In this document: piece by piece, positions 51,885 through 60,645 of the stretch
Layout: each line of letters begins with the position of its first letter
How positions within the stretch are numbered: the stretch's first letter is position 1
Source: Chitinophagaceae bacterium
GTDB lineage: Bacteria; Bacteroidota; Bacteroidia; Chitinophagales; Chitinophagaceae
Reading direction: 5' to 3'
Assembly: GCA_016719165.1 (NCBI GenBank)
Contig: JADKAJ010000004.1
Span: 310,001 to 374,000 of the forward strand
Length of the DNA stretch: 64,000 nt
Position numbers and translations under genes: made by a program
Notes under the pieces: generated by a model
What the model saw: the letters and a program-made list of their open reading frames with translations, nothing else
Told to the model about the DNA's origin: nothing
Databases searched by the model: none

Positions 51885-53576
51885 ATGAAAAAGATTTTTC
51901 TGATACTTTTCAGCAGTATCATTATTGGATCACTCTATTCGCAGGATGGCCATCCGGTTACACCTGCCGTTTCAAAAATTGACATTGAGAAATTGACGGC
52001 TGCCGACTGGCAGGCTGATCTGCATTTCTTGCAGCACATTGTTCATAAGGAATATTCTTTTTTATTTAAGAAAATAACTCCGGCTGCTTTTGATGCAGAA
52101 GTAGAGAAGCTGTATAAGAATATTCCTCTTCTACAGCAGCATGAAGTATTGGCGGGATTTGCCCGAATTGTTTCTTCATTCAAATATGGGCATACGGATA
52201 TAAGCTGGCGGGAATCACCGGTAAAATATCATGTGACGCCTGTCAACTTTTATTGGTTCAGTGATGGTGTGTATGCAGAAGGTGTTGATAAAAACTATGC
52301 GAATGTGGCTGGAGCAAAGCTTTTAAAAGTGGAAGGTATGCCGGTAGCAGATGTACTTACTGCTTTGAAACCACTGATTCCGGCAGAGAATGAACAGTAC
52401 TTTAAAGCATATGGGTTAGATTACCTGCTTATTCCCGAGGCATTGCATGCGCAGAAAGTTTGTAAAGAACTGAAGCAATCTGTCACGTATACGTTTGAAA
52501 AGGACGGTAAGGTCTTTGACCAAATCATTCTCGCAAGGGATGCATTCCGATTGCCCCGAAATTATGGTTTTATCATTCCCGGAACAGATTGGATTACTGT
52601 ACGGGAGCAATCTGTAACGCCGCATTACCTGAAAAATCTTGATAGGATATATTATTTTGAATACCTCTCCGCCAGTAAAACTGTGTATGTCCGTCATAGC
52701 CAGATACTGGATGATAAGGAAGAAGCTATACCGGCGTTTTATAAAAAGGTTTTTGAGTTTATTGATAAAAACGATGTTGACAAACTGGTGCTGGATGTTC
52801 GGTTGAACGGGGGCGGTAATAATTATAAGAACAAACCAATTGTAACCGGTATTATAGAAAATAAAAAGATTAACAAGCCGGGAAAATTATTTGTCATAAT
52901 TGGGCGACGTACTTTTTCTGCCTGCCAAAACTTGGTGAACGAACTCAGCAATTATACCAATGCTTTATTTGTGGGGGAGCCAACAGCAGAGAATATCAAT
53001 TTTTATGGGGATAACCGTAGAATAGAACTGCCAAAGACCGGGATTCCTGTATTTCTTTCTTTTGCCTGGTGGCAGGATAAACCGCAATGGGAAAATGCAG
53101 ACTGGCTGGCACCACAACTGGCTGTTGATATGAGTTTCGAAGATTATAAAACAAATAAAGACCCCGTACTGGAAGCCTGCCTTGAATTTTCGGATAATAA
53201 CGTCGTACTTGATCCAATGGCTCATTTACGGGATTTGTTTTTAGCAGGCAAATACAATGAAGTAGAAGCAGCAGCTAAGAATATGGTAGATAACCCGAAA
53301 TTCCGGTATATAAATTTTGAATCAAAGATCAATGAAGCAGGGTATAATTTATTAAACCAACAGCAAACTGAAGGTGCTCTTTTTATTTTTCAACTTAATA
53401 CCAGACTTTTTCCAAAATCAGCCAATGCATGGGACAGTTTAGCAGAGGCTAATTGGAAAGCGAAGAAAACAGACAAAGCGATAGAGTATTATAATAAAGC
53501 AATTGAACTGGATCCGTATGGTGTTACGGGTGAAAATGCAAGAAAAATGCTGAAGCAGATACAGTCGGAAAAATAA
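51885..53576 (+). CDS. Exported S41-like protease fold protein with TPR tail
   Basis: 563 residues with a signal peptide (cleavage near SLYSQ, about 20). A helical cap (about 35-120, DWQADLHFLQHIVHKEYSFLF) and a beta region lead into the S41-like core (about 265-410, KLVLDVRLNGGGNNYKNKPI, GKLFVIIGRRTFSACQNLVNELS). The serine of TFSACQ sits where the S41 nucleophile sits (TFSA motif), so activity is possible. The C-terminal 110 residues are tetratricopeptide-like (ANAWDSLAEANWKAKKTDKAIEYYNKAIELDPYG). It may process periplasmic peptides. Single gene, with the flavin reductase 130 bases downstream. Confidence 0.82.
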   Translation: MKKIFLILFSSIIIGSLYSQDGHPVTPAVSKIDIEKLTAADWQADLHFLQHIVHKEYSFLFKKITPAAFDAEVEKLYKNIPLLQQHEVLAGFARIVSSFKYGHTDISWRESPVKYHVTPVNFYWFSDGVYAEGVDKNYANVAGAKLLKVEGMPVADVLTALKPLIPAENEQYFKAYGLDYLLIPEALHAQKVCKELKQSVTYTFEKDGKVFDQIILARDAFRLPRNYGFIIPGTDWITVREQSVTPHYLKNLDRIYYFEYLSASKTVYVRHSQILDDKEEAIPAFYKKVFEFIDKNDVDKLVLDVRLNGGGNNYKNKPIVTGIIENKKINKPGKLFVIIGRRTFSACQNLVNELSNYTNALFVGEPTAENINFYGDNRRIELPKTGIPVFLSFAWWQDKPQWENADWLAPQLAVDMSFEDYKTNKDPVLEACLEFSDNNVVLDPMAHLRDLFLAGKYNEVEAAAKNMVDNPKFRYINFESKINEAGYNLLNQQQTEGALFIFQLNTRLFPKSANAWDSLAEANWKAKKTDKAIEYYNKAIELDPYGVTGENARKMLKQIQSEK

Positions 53577-53706
53577 AAACTGAAAAGCTCTATCCTCTGT
53601 CGCTAGCTTCCTGCTTTCCCGGGTAGGAGGTTACCAGACATATACCGGCCGGAATACAGAACAATTTCTTCTTTATGCTGTTTTGTCAGGAGTAATAATT
53701 TACTAC

Positions 53707-54342
53707 ATGGCAACTTTCAGTAATTCTTTGATACAATCATGGGAACGGTTTTACCGGGCCAATTTTATTAATAGCCTTACCGGGTTTAAGTCAGTAAGCC
53801 TCGTGGGTACAGCAGACAAAACTGGTCAAACCAACCTCGGTCTTTTCAGTAGTATTGTACATATTGGCTCCGATCCTGCCCTGGTCGGTTATATCAACCG
53901 TCCGCGGAATGCGGCTCCGCATACACTGGCCAATATCGAATCAACCGGTGTGTACACCATTAATCATATACATCCGTCTTACCTGGAAAAAGCACACCAG
54001 GCCAGTGCAAAGTACCCTGCCGAAGTAAGTGAATTTGACGAAATAGGCTTAACAACTGAATTTGAAAAAACTATTACTGCTCCTTTTGTAAAAGAGAGCC
54101 GGGTAAAATATGCATTATCCCTCCAGGAGATCATTCCCATTCCACTGAATGAAACTTATTTAGTGATTGGAAAAATTGAGATGGTTAAACTGGAAGATAA
54201 TTATGTTTCTCCGGATGGTTTTATTGACCTTCACAGGGCAGATACAATTTGCAGTAACGGTATTGACAGTTATTATTTAACTCAGCCTGTTGGCCGATTC
54301 CAGTATGCAAGACCAGGTATCAAACCATTACGAATTGACTAA
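53707..54342 (+). CDS. Flavin reductase-like (FMN-binding split barrel) protein
   Basis: 211 residues from the ATG at 53707; eight codons upstream lack support. The split-barrel flavin motifs are SLTGFKSVSLVGTADKTGQTNLGLFSSIVHIGSDPALVGYINRP and HTLANIESTGVYTINHI, then SRVKYALSLQEIIPIPLNETYLVIGKIEMV. Such proteins bind FMN and reduce it or use it on small substrates. The 3' end overlaps the DUF2071 gene by 38 bases in another frame, so the two are likely co-translated. Confidence 0.88.
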   Translation: MATFSNSLIQSWERFYRANFINSLTGFKSVSLVGTADKTGQTNLGLFSSIVHIGSDPALVGYINRPRNAAPHTLANIESTGVYTINHIHPSYLEKAHQASAKYPAEVSEFDEIGLTTEFEKTITAPFVKESRVKYALSLQEIIPIPLNETYLVIGKIEMVKLEDNYVSPDGFIDLHRADTICSNGIDSYYLTQPVGRFQYARPGIKPLRID

Positions 54343-55078
54343 ATTATCCCGCATATTTTTATCTGCCCGATGGGAGTACCTGGCTATGTTCAACTATGCG
54401 GTAGATCCGCAAATTCTGCAAAAGCATGTGCCGCCTGGTACAGAGATTGATTACTTTGACGGTAAGGCACTGGTAAGTATTGTTGGTTTTTTATTTAATG
54501 ATACCAGGGTGTTAGGGATCCGCTGGCCTTTTCATGTAAATTTTGAAGAAGCAAACCTGCGATATTATATTAAACGATTTGATGGTACCCGGTGGAAAAG
54601 GGGAGTAGGGTTTGTTTCAGAGATTGTACCAAAACCCCTTGTAGCCACCATGGCTAATTTATTCTATAATGAACATTACAGTACAGCAAAAATGGGACAT
54701 CAGGTAGTGGAAAAACCGGATAATTTATTTGTTGAGTATAGCTGGAAAAAAAGAAATCAATACCGGAATGTGATGCAGGTTAATGCATCACCTGAACTAC
54801 AGGATATTAAAGCAGGTTCAGAAGCAGAATTCATTTTTGAACATTATTTTGGGTATAATCAACTAACAGCAACCAGTACAATTGAGTATGCGGTGGCACA
54901 TCCCCGCTGGGAAATTTATCCGGTGACCAGCTTTTCCATTGATTGTGATATTGAGCGGCTCTACGGGAAGGAGTTTGTACCATTCATTGCTGACAGGCAG
55001 CCTCACTCTGTTTTTCTTGCAAGGGGGTCTTCTGTAACGGTAAAAATGCCTTTAAAAATCAGGGGGATTAAAAAGTAG
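54305..55078 (+). CDS. DUF2071 (YqjF family) protein
   Basis: 257 residues from the ATG at 54305. Family motifs are LSARWEYLAMFNYAVDPQILQKHVPPGTEIDYFDGKALVSIVGFLFNDTRVLG, FEEANLRYYIKR, RGVGFVSEIVPK and the C-terminal EHYFGYNQ and HPRWEIYPV. The fold is related to acetoacetate decarboxylase, but the function of DUF2071 proteins is not known. It starts inside the last 38 bases of the flavin reductase gene, which suggests coupled translation and a shared process. A strong hairpin follows. Confidence 0.9.
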   Translation: MQDQVSNHYELTKLSRIFLSARWEYLAMFNYAVDPQILQKHVPPGTEIDYFDGKALVSIVGFLFNDTRVLGIRWPFHVNFEEANLRYYIKRFDGTRWKRGVGFVSEIVPKPLVATMANLFYNEHYSTAKMGHQVVEKPDNLFVEYSWKKRNQYRNVMQVNASPELQDIKAGSEAEFIFEHYFGYNQLTATSTIEYAVAHPRWEIYPVTSFSIDCDIERLYGKEFVPFIADRQPHSVFLARGSSVTVKMPLKIRGIKK

Positions 55079-55119
55079 CAGGTTCAAACAGAAGCTAATT
55101 TTATTTTGAACTATTTACA

Positions 55120-55151
55120 AAAAAAAGCTCCTTGATCAAGGAGCTTTTTTT
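55120..55151. terminator. Bidirectional hairpin terminator
   Basis: AAGCTCCTTGATCAAGGAGC is an almost complete palindrome flanked by A6 and T7, between the convergent DUF2071 and fasciclin genes. Confidence 0.9.
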
Positions 55152-55169
55152 CAGTTATAAATCTACCTA

Positions 55170-55685
55170 TTACTTTGGGAGTACAACTGTATCAATAACA
55201 TGGATGATACCATTACTTCCTTTAAGGTCCGTAACAGTTACAAACGCTACACCACCTTTTTCATCTGTTAATTTTACTTTGCCGTTTTCTATCGTAGCAG
55301 TAAGCATATTGCCACTAACTGTTGTTAAAACAGCATTACCTTTTCCGGCCTTAATGGCTGCTACAACTGCATTTGCATCAAGGTTACCAGCAATTACATG
55401 GTAAGTAAGAATTTTTACCAGTGTTGCTTTATTTTCCGGCTTCAGTAAAAAATCAACTGTTCCTGCAGGCAATTTCCCAAATGCATCGTTTACTGGTGCA
55501 AATACGGTGAAAGGACCTGCGCCTTTTAATGTTTCAACCAGGCCAGCTGCTTTTACAGCCGCTACCAGTGTTGAATGTGCTTCAGAACCTGCTGCGATAT
55601 CAACGACATCTTTTTCTTGTGCGTAAGAAGCATTTGATAATAGGACAACTGCAGCCAGGATGGCAGATTGTAATAATTTTTTCAT
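55170..55685 (-). CDS. Secreted fasciclin-domain protein
   Basis: 171 residues with a signal peptide (cleavage near ASYAQ, about 22). A single FAS1 domain covers 30-170 with both conserved boxes: GPFTVFAPVNDAFGKLP (H1) and a GIIHVIDTVVLPK end (H2), with TLVKILTYHVIAGNLD between. FAS1 proteins are adhesion or surface-binding proteins. The leader carries a TTTA tetranucleotide repeat that ends 7 bases before the start codon. It is convergent with the DUF2071 gene. Confidence 0.95.
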   Translation of the reverse strand: MKKLLQSAILAAVVLLSNASYAQEKDVVDIAAGSEAHSTLVAAVKAAGLVETLKGAGPFTVFAPVNDAFGKLPAGTVDFLLKPENKATLVKILTYHVIAGNLDANAVVAAIKAGKGNAVLTTVSGNMLTATIENGKVKLTDEKGGVAFVTVTDLKGSNGIIHVIDTVVLPK

Positions 55686-55691
55686 TAGTCT

Positions 55692-55716
55692 TTTTATTTA
55701 TTTATTTATTTATTTG
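55692..55716 (-). repeat. Tetranucleotide (TTTA)5 tract in the fasciclin leader
   Basis: On the plus strand, five TTTA units plus TTTG. On the coding strand it reads CAAATAAATAAATAAA... and ends about 7 bases before the ATG, where a ribosome would bind. The rest of the 427-base spacer 55686-56112 is AT-rich and shows no gene or hairpin I can support. Confidence 0.8.
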
Positions 55717-56112
55717 ATTTGAATTAAAGAATAACCTCGCTGAATGAAAATGGTTCTTGATGTGGACAAAAGTTGGATAATACTTTTATTTGTTTATTTT
55801 ATTATCTGTTACCATTGAAATCTTTAAACAAGATGATTTTTACAATACTGCTGTTTTTCATTATCATCCACAATTAAGCATTCCCATATCTTTCTTTCCG
55901 TTTGAAGTGCCTTTATTCAGCGGTATAAAATAATTTATAAGGTTTGTTGAAGTTGTCTATTGATTTTTGAGGCATATTTTAAACGAGTAAGAAACTGTTG
56001 ATAATTACTTTCAGGAATACTTACTGTTGGTATGATTTATGGGAAGAAATAGTGCTTTCTAATAGCATCGAACTTTAATCGTTCTTTATTCCTGAAACAA
56101 AAATTAATAAGT

Positions 56113-56901
56113 ATGACAGCAGTTAAAAATGTATTGCCGGTTCTGTTTTTTTCTTCGTTTCTTTTTTTCACCTCCTGCCAGCGGGAAGTGCTTTCTACCG
56201 GAGATCAACAACAGGATAACCTGACAGATCCTGTATTCCTAGTAATTGATGAAGAGAGCATTGATAATGGTAATGAGCCAAATAATTTTTCCGATGTCAA
56301 TGTGAATGACCAGTTGGCAAAGGTGGGTTTAAGACAACCATTGGATTATTTTCAGAAAAATATCGGGAAAACGATCACCTTATTTACCGGTCAGGTAGGT
56401 GATGAGGGGCTGTATGCGATCAAACAAATTCCTGCCAGCTGGAAGAGTACCGGTCCTACAGCAAACGGAGCCAGGAATTATTTACTGGCAGGGCCAGGTT
56501 TAGGTACAGGCAATCCTGATGATAATAAAGAAATATTGCTGGACAAGATACCTGCTATAACTCCTCTCCGTGCTACAGGGTTGATAATGCTAAAAGGAAG
56601 AACAATATTGGCTGTTGTATATGACAGTGATATAAGCATCAATTATTCACCACTGGAGGGAAACCTGATGGGTGCAAACCTTGGTATTGTATCTTTTGAT
56701 GTGCTGGAAGTGACAGAACGTACTGATGGTTCTACCTCCTCACTGCCAAAGATCACAATTCGTATCCGGGATGCCAATGAATCTACTAAAGGTAACCTGC
56801 TCCTTTTTTCAAATGCACCGGTACCACAATCTTCATCTGAACCATTTGATATAAAGCCACCTGTCTCTGTGCCGGCAATTGTACTGACTCCCGCAGAGTG
56901 A
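56113..56901 (+). CDS. Predicted lipoprotein, unknown function
   Basis: 262 residues with a lipoprotein signal (VLPVLFFSSFLFFTSC, Cys near 22). The rest is a beta-rich domain with DYFQKNIGKTITLFTGQVGDEGLYAIKQIP, ILAVVYDSDISINYSP and VSFDVLEVTERTD segments, ending in a Pro/Ser-rich tail. I do not recognise a family. It stands alone: long divergent spacer on the left, strong terminator on the right. Confidence 0.65.
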   Translation: MTAVKNVLPVLFFSSFLFFTSCQREVLSTGDQQQDNLTDPVFLVIDEESIDNGNEPNNFSDVNVNDQLAKVGLRQPLDYFQKNIGKTITLFTGQVGDEGLYAIKQIPASWKSTGPTANGARNYLLAGPGLGTGNPDDNKEILLDKIPAITPLRATGLIMLKGRTILAVVYDSDISINYSPLEGNLMGANLGIVSFDVLEVTERTDGSTSSLPKITIRIRDANESTKGNLLLFSNAPVPQSSSEPFDIKPPVSVPAIVLTPAE

Positions 56902-56949
56902 GCTTAAGCTTATGAATGAGAATTTAATAATGTATTCTTCGCAATAAAA

Positions 56950-56983
56950 AGAAAGGCCCGGGCAATATTACCCGGGCCTTTCT
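56950..56983. terminator. Bidirectional hairpin terminator
   Basis: AGAAAGGCCCGGG and CCCGGGCCTTTCT form a perfect 13-bp stem with loop CAATATTA, between convergent genes. Confidence 0.92.
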
Positions 56984-57055
56984 CTTACACTGTTTGAGTA
57001 CTGCATATATTCTGCCAACATTTATTTTCAGGAAAGCGATATAATCCCTTACTAT

Positions 57056-57856
57056 TTAATAATAGATAAATACCCGTCTCCAAGTTTCCGTTTCTGTCTT
57101 TTCTGTTTTTGGGTCATAAGTATCAATGATCATACTGATCCAATTACCCATTTTGTCCAGCTCATACGTATAATTGACCTCTGCATAATTATTTACTTCG
57201 TTTTTCAGCAGGCCATTACTATCATAAGTGTATTTGTAGATCAGCTTTTCTCCTGTTGACCTCAATTCCTGTGTTAATGTGATCAGCAGCATATTATTCT
57301 CCTGCAGGTACTGGTAAGATTGCAAAGACCAAATTGTATCACTATTCAATAGTATTTCCCGGATCAGCTGCCCGTTTTCGTTGTATTCATACCGGGTATA
57401 GCTTTTGCTGTTAGTTTCTTTTTTCTCAGTCACTAGCCCTTTGTTATTGTACAGGTGGGTTATTTTATAATTTTTTCCGATGCTTGACTCTGTCACTTCA
57501 CCCTGCTGGTTCAGCTTTTGCGTATAAACCAGTTTCTCACCGTCCTGTATATTTTCCATAATGAACTGGCGGGCAGTTAAATTATATTTGAATTGCTCAA
57601 TACTACGGCCGGATCTCTGCATGACATGTTTTTTGATATACCCTTTATCATCAAAGGCAAGGCTGTCTTTATAATAGGGGTCGCCATCACTTGTTTCATT
57701 GAAAGATTTTACTTTTCCATTCAGTCCGAAATGTTTGATAGTGTAACTGAACGCTATAGGATTTTTTGGGGCAATGGCTTGTTTAATTCCTTGATCTGGT
57801 TGCGCTATAAGGCCCGTTGACAAGAAAAACAATACAAGAGTAAATAATGATTTCAT
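57056..57856 (-). CDS. Secreted protein with YD/RHS-like repeats, unknown
   Basis: 266 residues with a signal peptide (cleavage near GLIAQ, about 18). The body repeats Tyr/Asp/Asn/Gly-rich hairpins of about 20 residues (ITHLYNNKGLVTEKKE, RYEYNENGQLIREILL, KYTYDSNGLLKNEVN, NYTYELDKMGNWISM), like the YD repeats of RHS proteins but few in number. The function of such short repeat proteins is unknown. It follows the caspase-like gene on the minus strand after 114 bases. Confidence 0.65.
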   Translation of the reverse strand: MKSLFTLVLFFLSTGLIAQPDQGIKQAIAPKNPIAFSYTIKHFGLNGKVKSFNETSDGDPYYKDSLAFDDKGYIKKHVMQRSGRSIEQFKYNLTARQFIMENIQDGEKLVYTQKLNQQGEVTESSIGKNYKITHLYNNKGLVTEKKETNSKSYTRYEYNENGQLIREILLNSDTIWSLQSYQYLQENNMLLITLTQELRSTGEKLIYKYTYDSNGLLKNEVNNYAEVNYTYELDKMGNWISMIIDTYDPKTEKTETETWRRVFIYY

Positions 57857-57970
57857 TTTTTGTCCTGTTATTGACTTAAAAATAGTATAAATCAGGAAAA
57901 ATGAAAATAGATGGAGAAAGGTAGTTTTTGAAAGTGGTTGTCTGTTAATCAGCTATTGCCTTCAAAAGAT

Positions 57971-59398
57971 TTAGTTCCCGGTTTTAGAAATCATATGTTG
58001 TCCGCACACTGCGTCTTTACAAAAATAATCCCTGCTCCGGTTCAGGGCTCCTTCTCCTGTATTTTTTAAAATATCATTCCAGTCGGGTTTGTCAGACTGA
58101 TGGTCAAGTAATTTATTATTAATGGCTTCCAGGAAATAAAAAGTAAAGAAACCGCCATACCAGTCATGTGAGCCTGCCAGTTCTCCTTTTTGAGCAGCAG
58201 CCAATAAATACGATTGACGGGTGTTGAGGAATAGATCTGAAACCGCCCTGCTATTCCATGCTTTGTCTCGTGGTCCGAACACACCGGGTTTGGTAGGTAT
58301 GATATGCTGTCGTCTCATTTCAATATAACTATTGCAGCAATCACCCATCACAATATTTAACCTTGCTTTTTTTGCCACGATCATTTTATAGATTTCCTCA
58401 AGATTGATTGTATTGGCCCTTAAGAATTCCTTGTTTTTTGCATCACCATGCCAGAGGGCTAACTGGGGGAATTTATTTTGTTCATCTTCCCTATAACTGA
58501 AGCCATGTCCTGAATAAGTGAATATAACAATATCATTGCTGCCGGGTGTAAGGTTCTGGATAGTTTGGGTGACTTTTTTTACATTAAAATCATTCTCCCT
58601 GATAACGATCTTTTTAAAGGGGATATTCAGAAAACCGCCCAGATCTTCACAATAATCGGAGAGGGTGGTTACATCTTTACGGCAAAGTTTTTCCTCTGAA
58701 TGAACGGCGATCAGATAGAAAACCGGTTTGTGTTTATTGCGGGCTGTTACTATTTGTGTAGCTGAAAGCTGGTTTTTATTAACTAATTCCAATGCAGTAA
58801 AAAACTGCTGAAGGTATTTTCTTTCAAAATTATTCTGTGTAAGCTTCTTGTAACTGGTTAGTTGGTTTTTATCACCTACCGGGTATGTTTGCTGGGTGCT
58901 TTGTTGTTGGCCAGTTGTATTAACCAGATTAAATTCAGCACCATTATACTGATCGGGTCTGTCATCAACCCTAAAGGGGATATTGCCAGTATAAGGTTCA
59001 TACTTACCGGTGGTCTTATTTTTTTTAAACCAAATGATGAGGTGTTTAAAAGTAGTATTTGCTTCTCCTGCTAATGTTCTTATATACCTGGCTTTACCGT
59101 ATAAAAAACTGTCACGGGTAAGCGGGTAATAAATGATTTGTTCGTTATATCTATTTTTTTCGTTATCGTAAACTTTGTTCAGCCCCAGTTCAAGATCGTA
59201 AATGCTATTTATTTTATTTTGGGAACTGGTACTTGTCAACCGGATAAAGCCGCTGCCATTTGCTGCCCGGAGCATGAAACCTTTATAAAGTGATTGTGTT
59301 TTATCGTACGGAAGGTGGCAGGTTAATTCATATACATCCTGCGACAGGGAACAGTTGTACAAACCGCAAAAGCATGCCAGTGTAAGTATGCCCTTCAA
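57971..59398 (-). CDS. Secreted caspase-like (C14) peptidase
   Basis: 475 residues with a signal peptide (cleavage near CSLSQ, about 20). Residues 25-200 form an N-terminal beta-rich region with several YY and FKK strands. The caspase-like domain (about 220-470) has the catalytic His in FTYSGHGFSY (His298) and the Cys in VMGDCCNSYIE (354/355), the expected H-C dyad of family C14. Bacterial caspase-like proteases with a secreted form occur in Bacteroidota; substrates are mostly unknown, and the N-terminal part is not one of the usual NTPase or TIR partners. The gene lies between the L,D-transpeptidase and the YD-repeat protein, all on the minus strand. Confidence 0.85.
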   Translation of the reverse strand: MKGILTLACFCGLYNCSLSQDVYELTCHLPYDKTQSLYKGFMLRAANGSGFIRLTSTSSQNKINSIYDLELGLNKVYDNEKNRYNEQIIYYPLTRDSFLYGKARYIRTLAGEANTTFKHLIIWFKKNKTTGKYEPYTGNIPFRVDDRPDQYNGAEFNLVNTTGQQQSTQQTYPVGDKNQLTSYKKLTQNNFERKYLQQFFTALELVNKNQLSATQIVTARNKHKPVFYLIAVHSEEKLCRKDVTTLSDYCEDLGGFLNIPFKKIVIRENDFNVKKVTQTIQNLTPGSNDIVIFTYSGHGFSYREDEQNKFPQLALWHGDAKNKEFLRANTINLEEIYKMIVAKKARLNIVMGDCCNSYIEMRRQHIIPTKPGVFGPRDKAWNSRAVSDLFLNTRQSYLLAAAQKGELAGSHDWYGGFFTFYFLEAINNKLLDHQSDKPDWNDILKNTGEGALNRSRDYFCKDAVCGQHMISKTGN

Positions 59399-59510
59399 TT
59401 TCTGGTTTTTGATTCTCTTTGAAGGTATGATTTTGACTGTTTACAGCCTTGAATTAATTTCTAGATTCACAGGTAAAAAGGGGAAAGACGAAAGAATAAA
59501 TGTTGGGCAA

Positions 59511-60239
59511 TTACGCAGAATAATAGATCCACAACAGGATGGGCTTCCAGGAGGCTTTGATGTAATTGGTCAGTACACCGAGGAAGGAAGGCGAAACTGT
59601 TGGGCAACCGGCACTTTGAAATATATGATAGGGAAAGACTTCTTTTTCCGGGACAAGCTGATCGGCATGTAAAACGATGGTCCGTTCAAAGGCTTTGCTA
59701 TTAGTACTGTCTAATCCATACAATTTATACGACAACCCGAAACTGCCTTTATAAGCATATCCTATTTTGTATTTCCCCAATGAGGTTTTAAAACTATTGG
59801 GTGTATTGGAAAACACCAGTTCATCATAACTATTCTTCCTGGTTGAACCAAATCCATGGGCCACCAACGAAGACAGTTCAATTGAATCCTTTTTCAGATT
59901 GTAAATAAAGAAGCGGTTTTTCCCGGAAGGGATGGACATATCTACCAGGAAACAATGTTCTGTATTAAAATTATTTTCGGCTACATATTCTTTCAATGCA
60001 GCAGCCTGTACTTGTAAACGGTTAAGTGCCGCTTTATAAGTAGTGTTGATTCGGTAAAAGGAAGTATCAATAACCGGATTGACAAAGCTGGTGTCTTTTA
60101 ATTTATCAGTTGCGGTTGTCTTAGTATGGGCAATTCCTTTTTCCGGACCGGGGGAAGCTTTTCCGGGAGCAGCACTGATAGCACCCACAGATAAGTAGTG
60201 AAGACAAAAAGTGATAATGGATTTGATGATAATTTTCAT
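59511..60239 (-). CDS. Murein L,D-transpeptidase-like protein
   Basis: 242 residues with a signal peptide (cleavage near AISAA, about 23). The C-terminal catalytic domain (about 90-225) is of the murein L,D-transpeptidase catalytic type: FLVDMSIPSGKNRFFIYNL, VAHGFGS, FKTSLGKYKIG, TIVLHADQ, and the catalytic SAGCPTVSP box with Cys212 and His191. Such enzymes form or edit 3-3 crosslinks in peptidoglycan. The next gene is the caspase-like protease after a 112-base spacer. Confidence 0.88.
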   Translation of the reverse strand: MKIIIKSIITFCLHYLSVGAISAAPGKASPGPEKGIAHTKTTATDKLKDTSFVNPVIDTSFYRINTTYKAALNRLQVQAAALKEYVAENNFNTEHCFLVDMSIPSGKNRFFIYNLKKDSIELSSLVAHGFGSTRKNSYDELVFSNTPNSFKTSLGKYKIGYAYKGSFGLSYKLYGLDSTNSKAFERTIVLHADQLVPEKEVFPYHIFQSAGCPTVSPSFLGVLTNYIKASWKPILLWIYYSA

Positions 60240-60645
60240 TATTCCCCGGAACTATGATTAAAAAATATAACGGAATATGAATCTTAGAAAAGATAGTAGC
60301 CGAAAAGCTGACAGAATATAAAGCTACTTCAGTTTTTTATATATGTCTTGTTAATATATTTTGTTTGACGTGGCGGGCAGCCGTTGGTGCTTTGGTGTTC
60401 ATGGGATTGTTACTTATGATTCAGGAGTTTATGCGTTATATCTTGCATTTCATTCTAATGAAAATATTGATGGCGGTCAATGTACAAAGTGACTGTTTTG
60501 TATGGGATGTTTCACCATCCTTATAGGTTACCGGAGGGTATTACAGGCAGCCATTCTGTGTATAACTGCTTTAAAATTCCTTCCTTAAAATCACCTTTTC
60601 TGCCCTACATTTGCGCAATTTGTTTTTACACAAACCCATTACAAA
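60240..60645. other. 406-bp divergent spacer before carA
   Basis: AT-rich, with no supported gene; a 68-codon plus frame at 60480 runs into carA and has no protein-like character. It contains the carA -7 box at 60606. Confidence 0.5.
60606..60613 (+). promoter_or_regulatory. -7 box of the carA promoter
   Basis: TACATTTG matches TAnnTTTG, 33 bases before the carA ATG. No clear -33 TTTG is seen. Confidence 0.5.
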
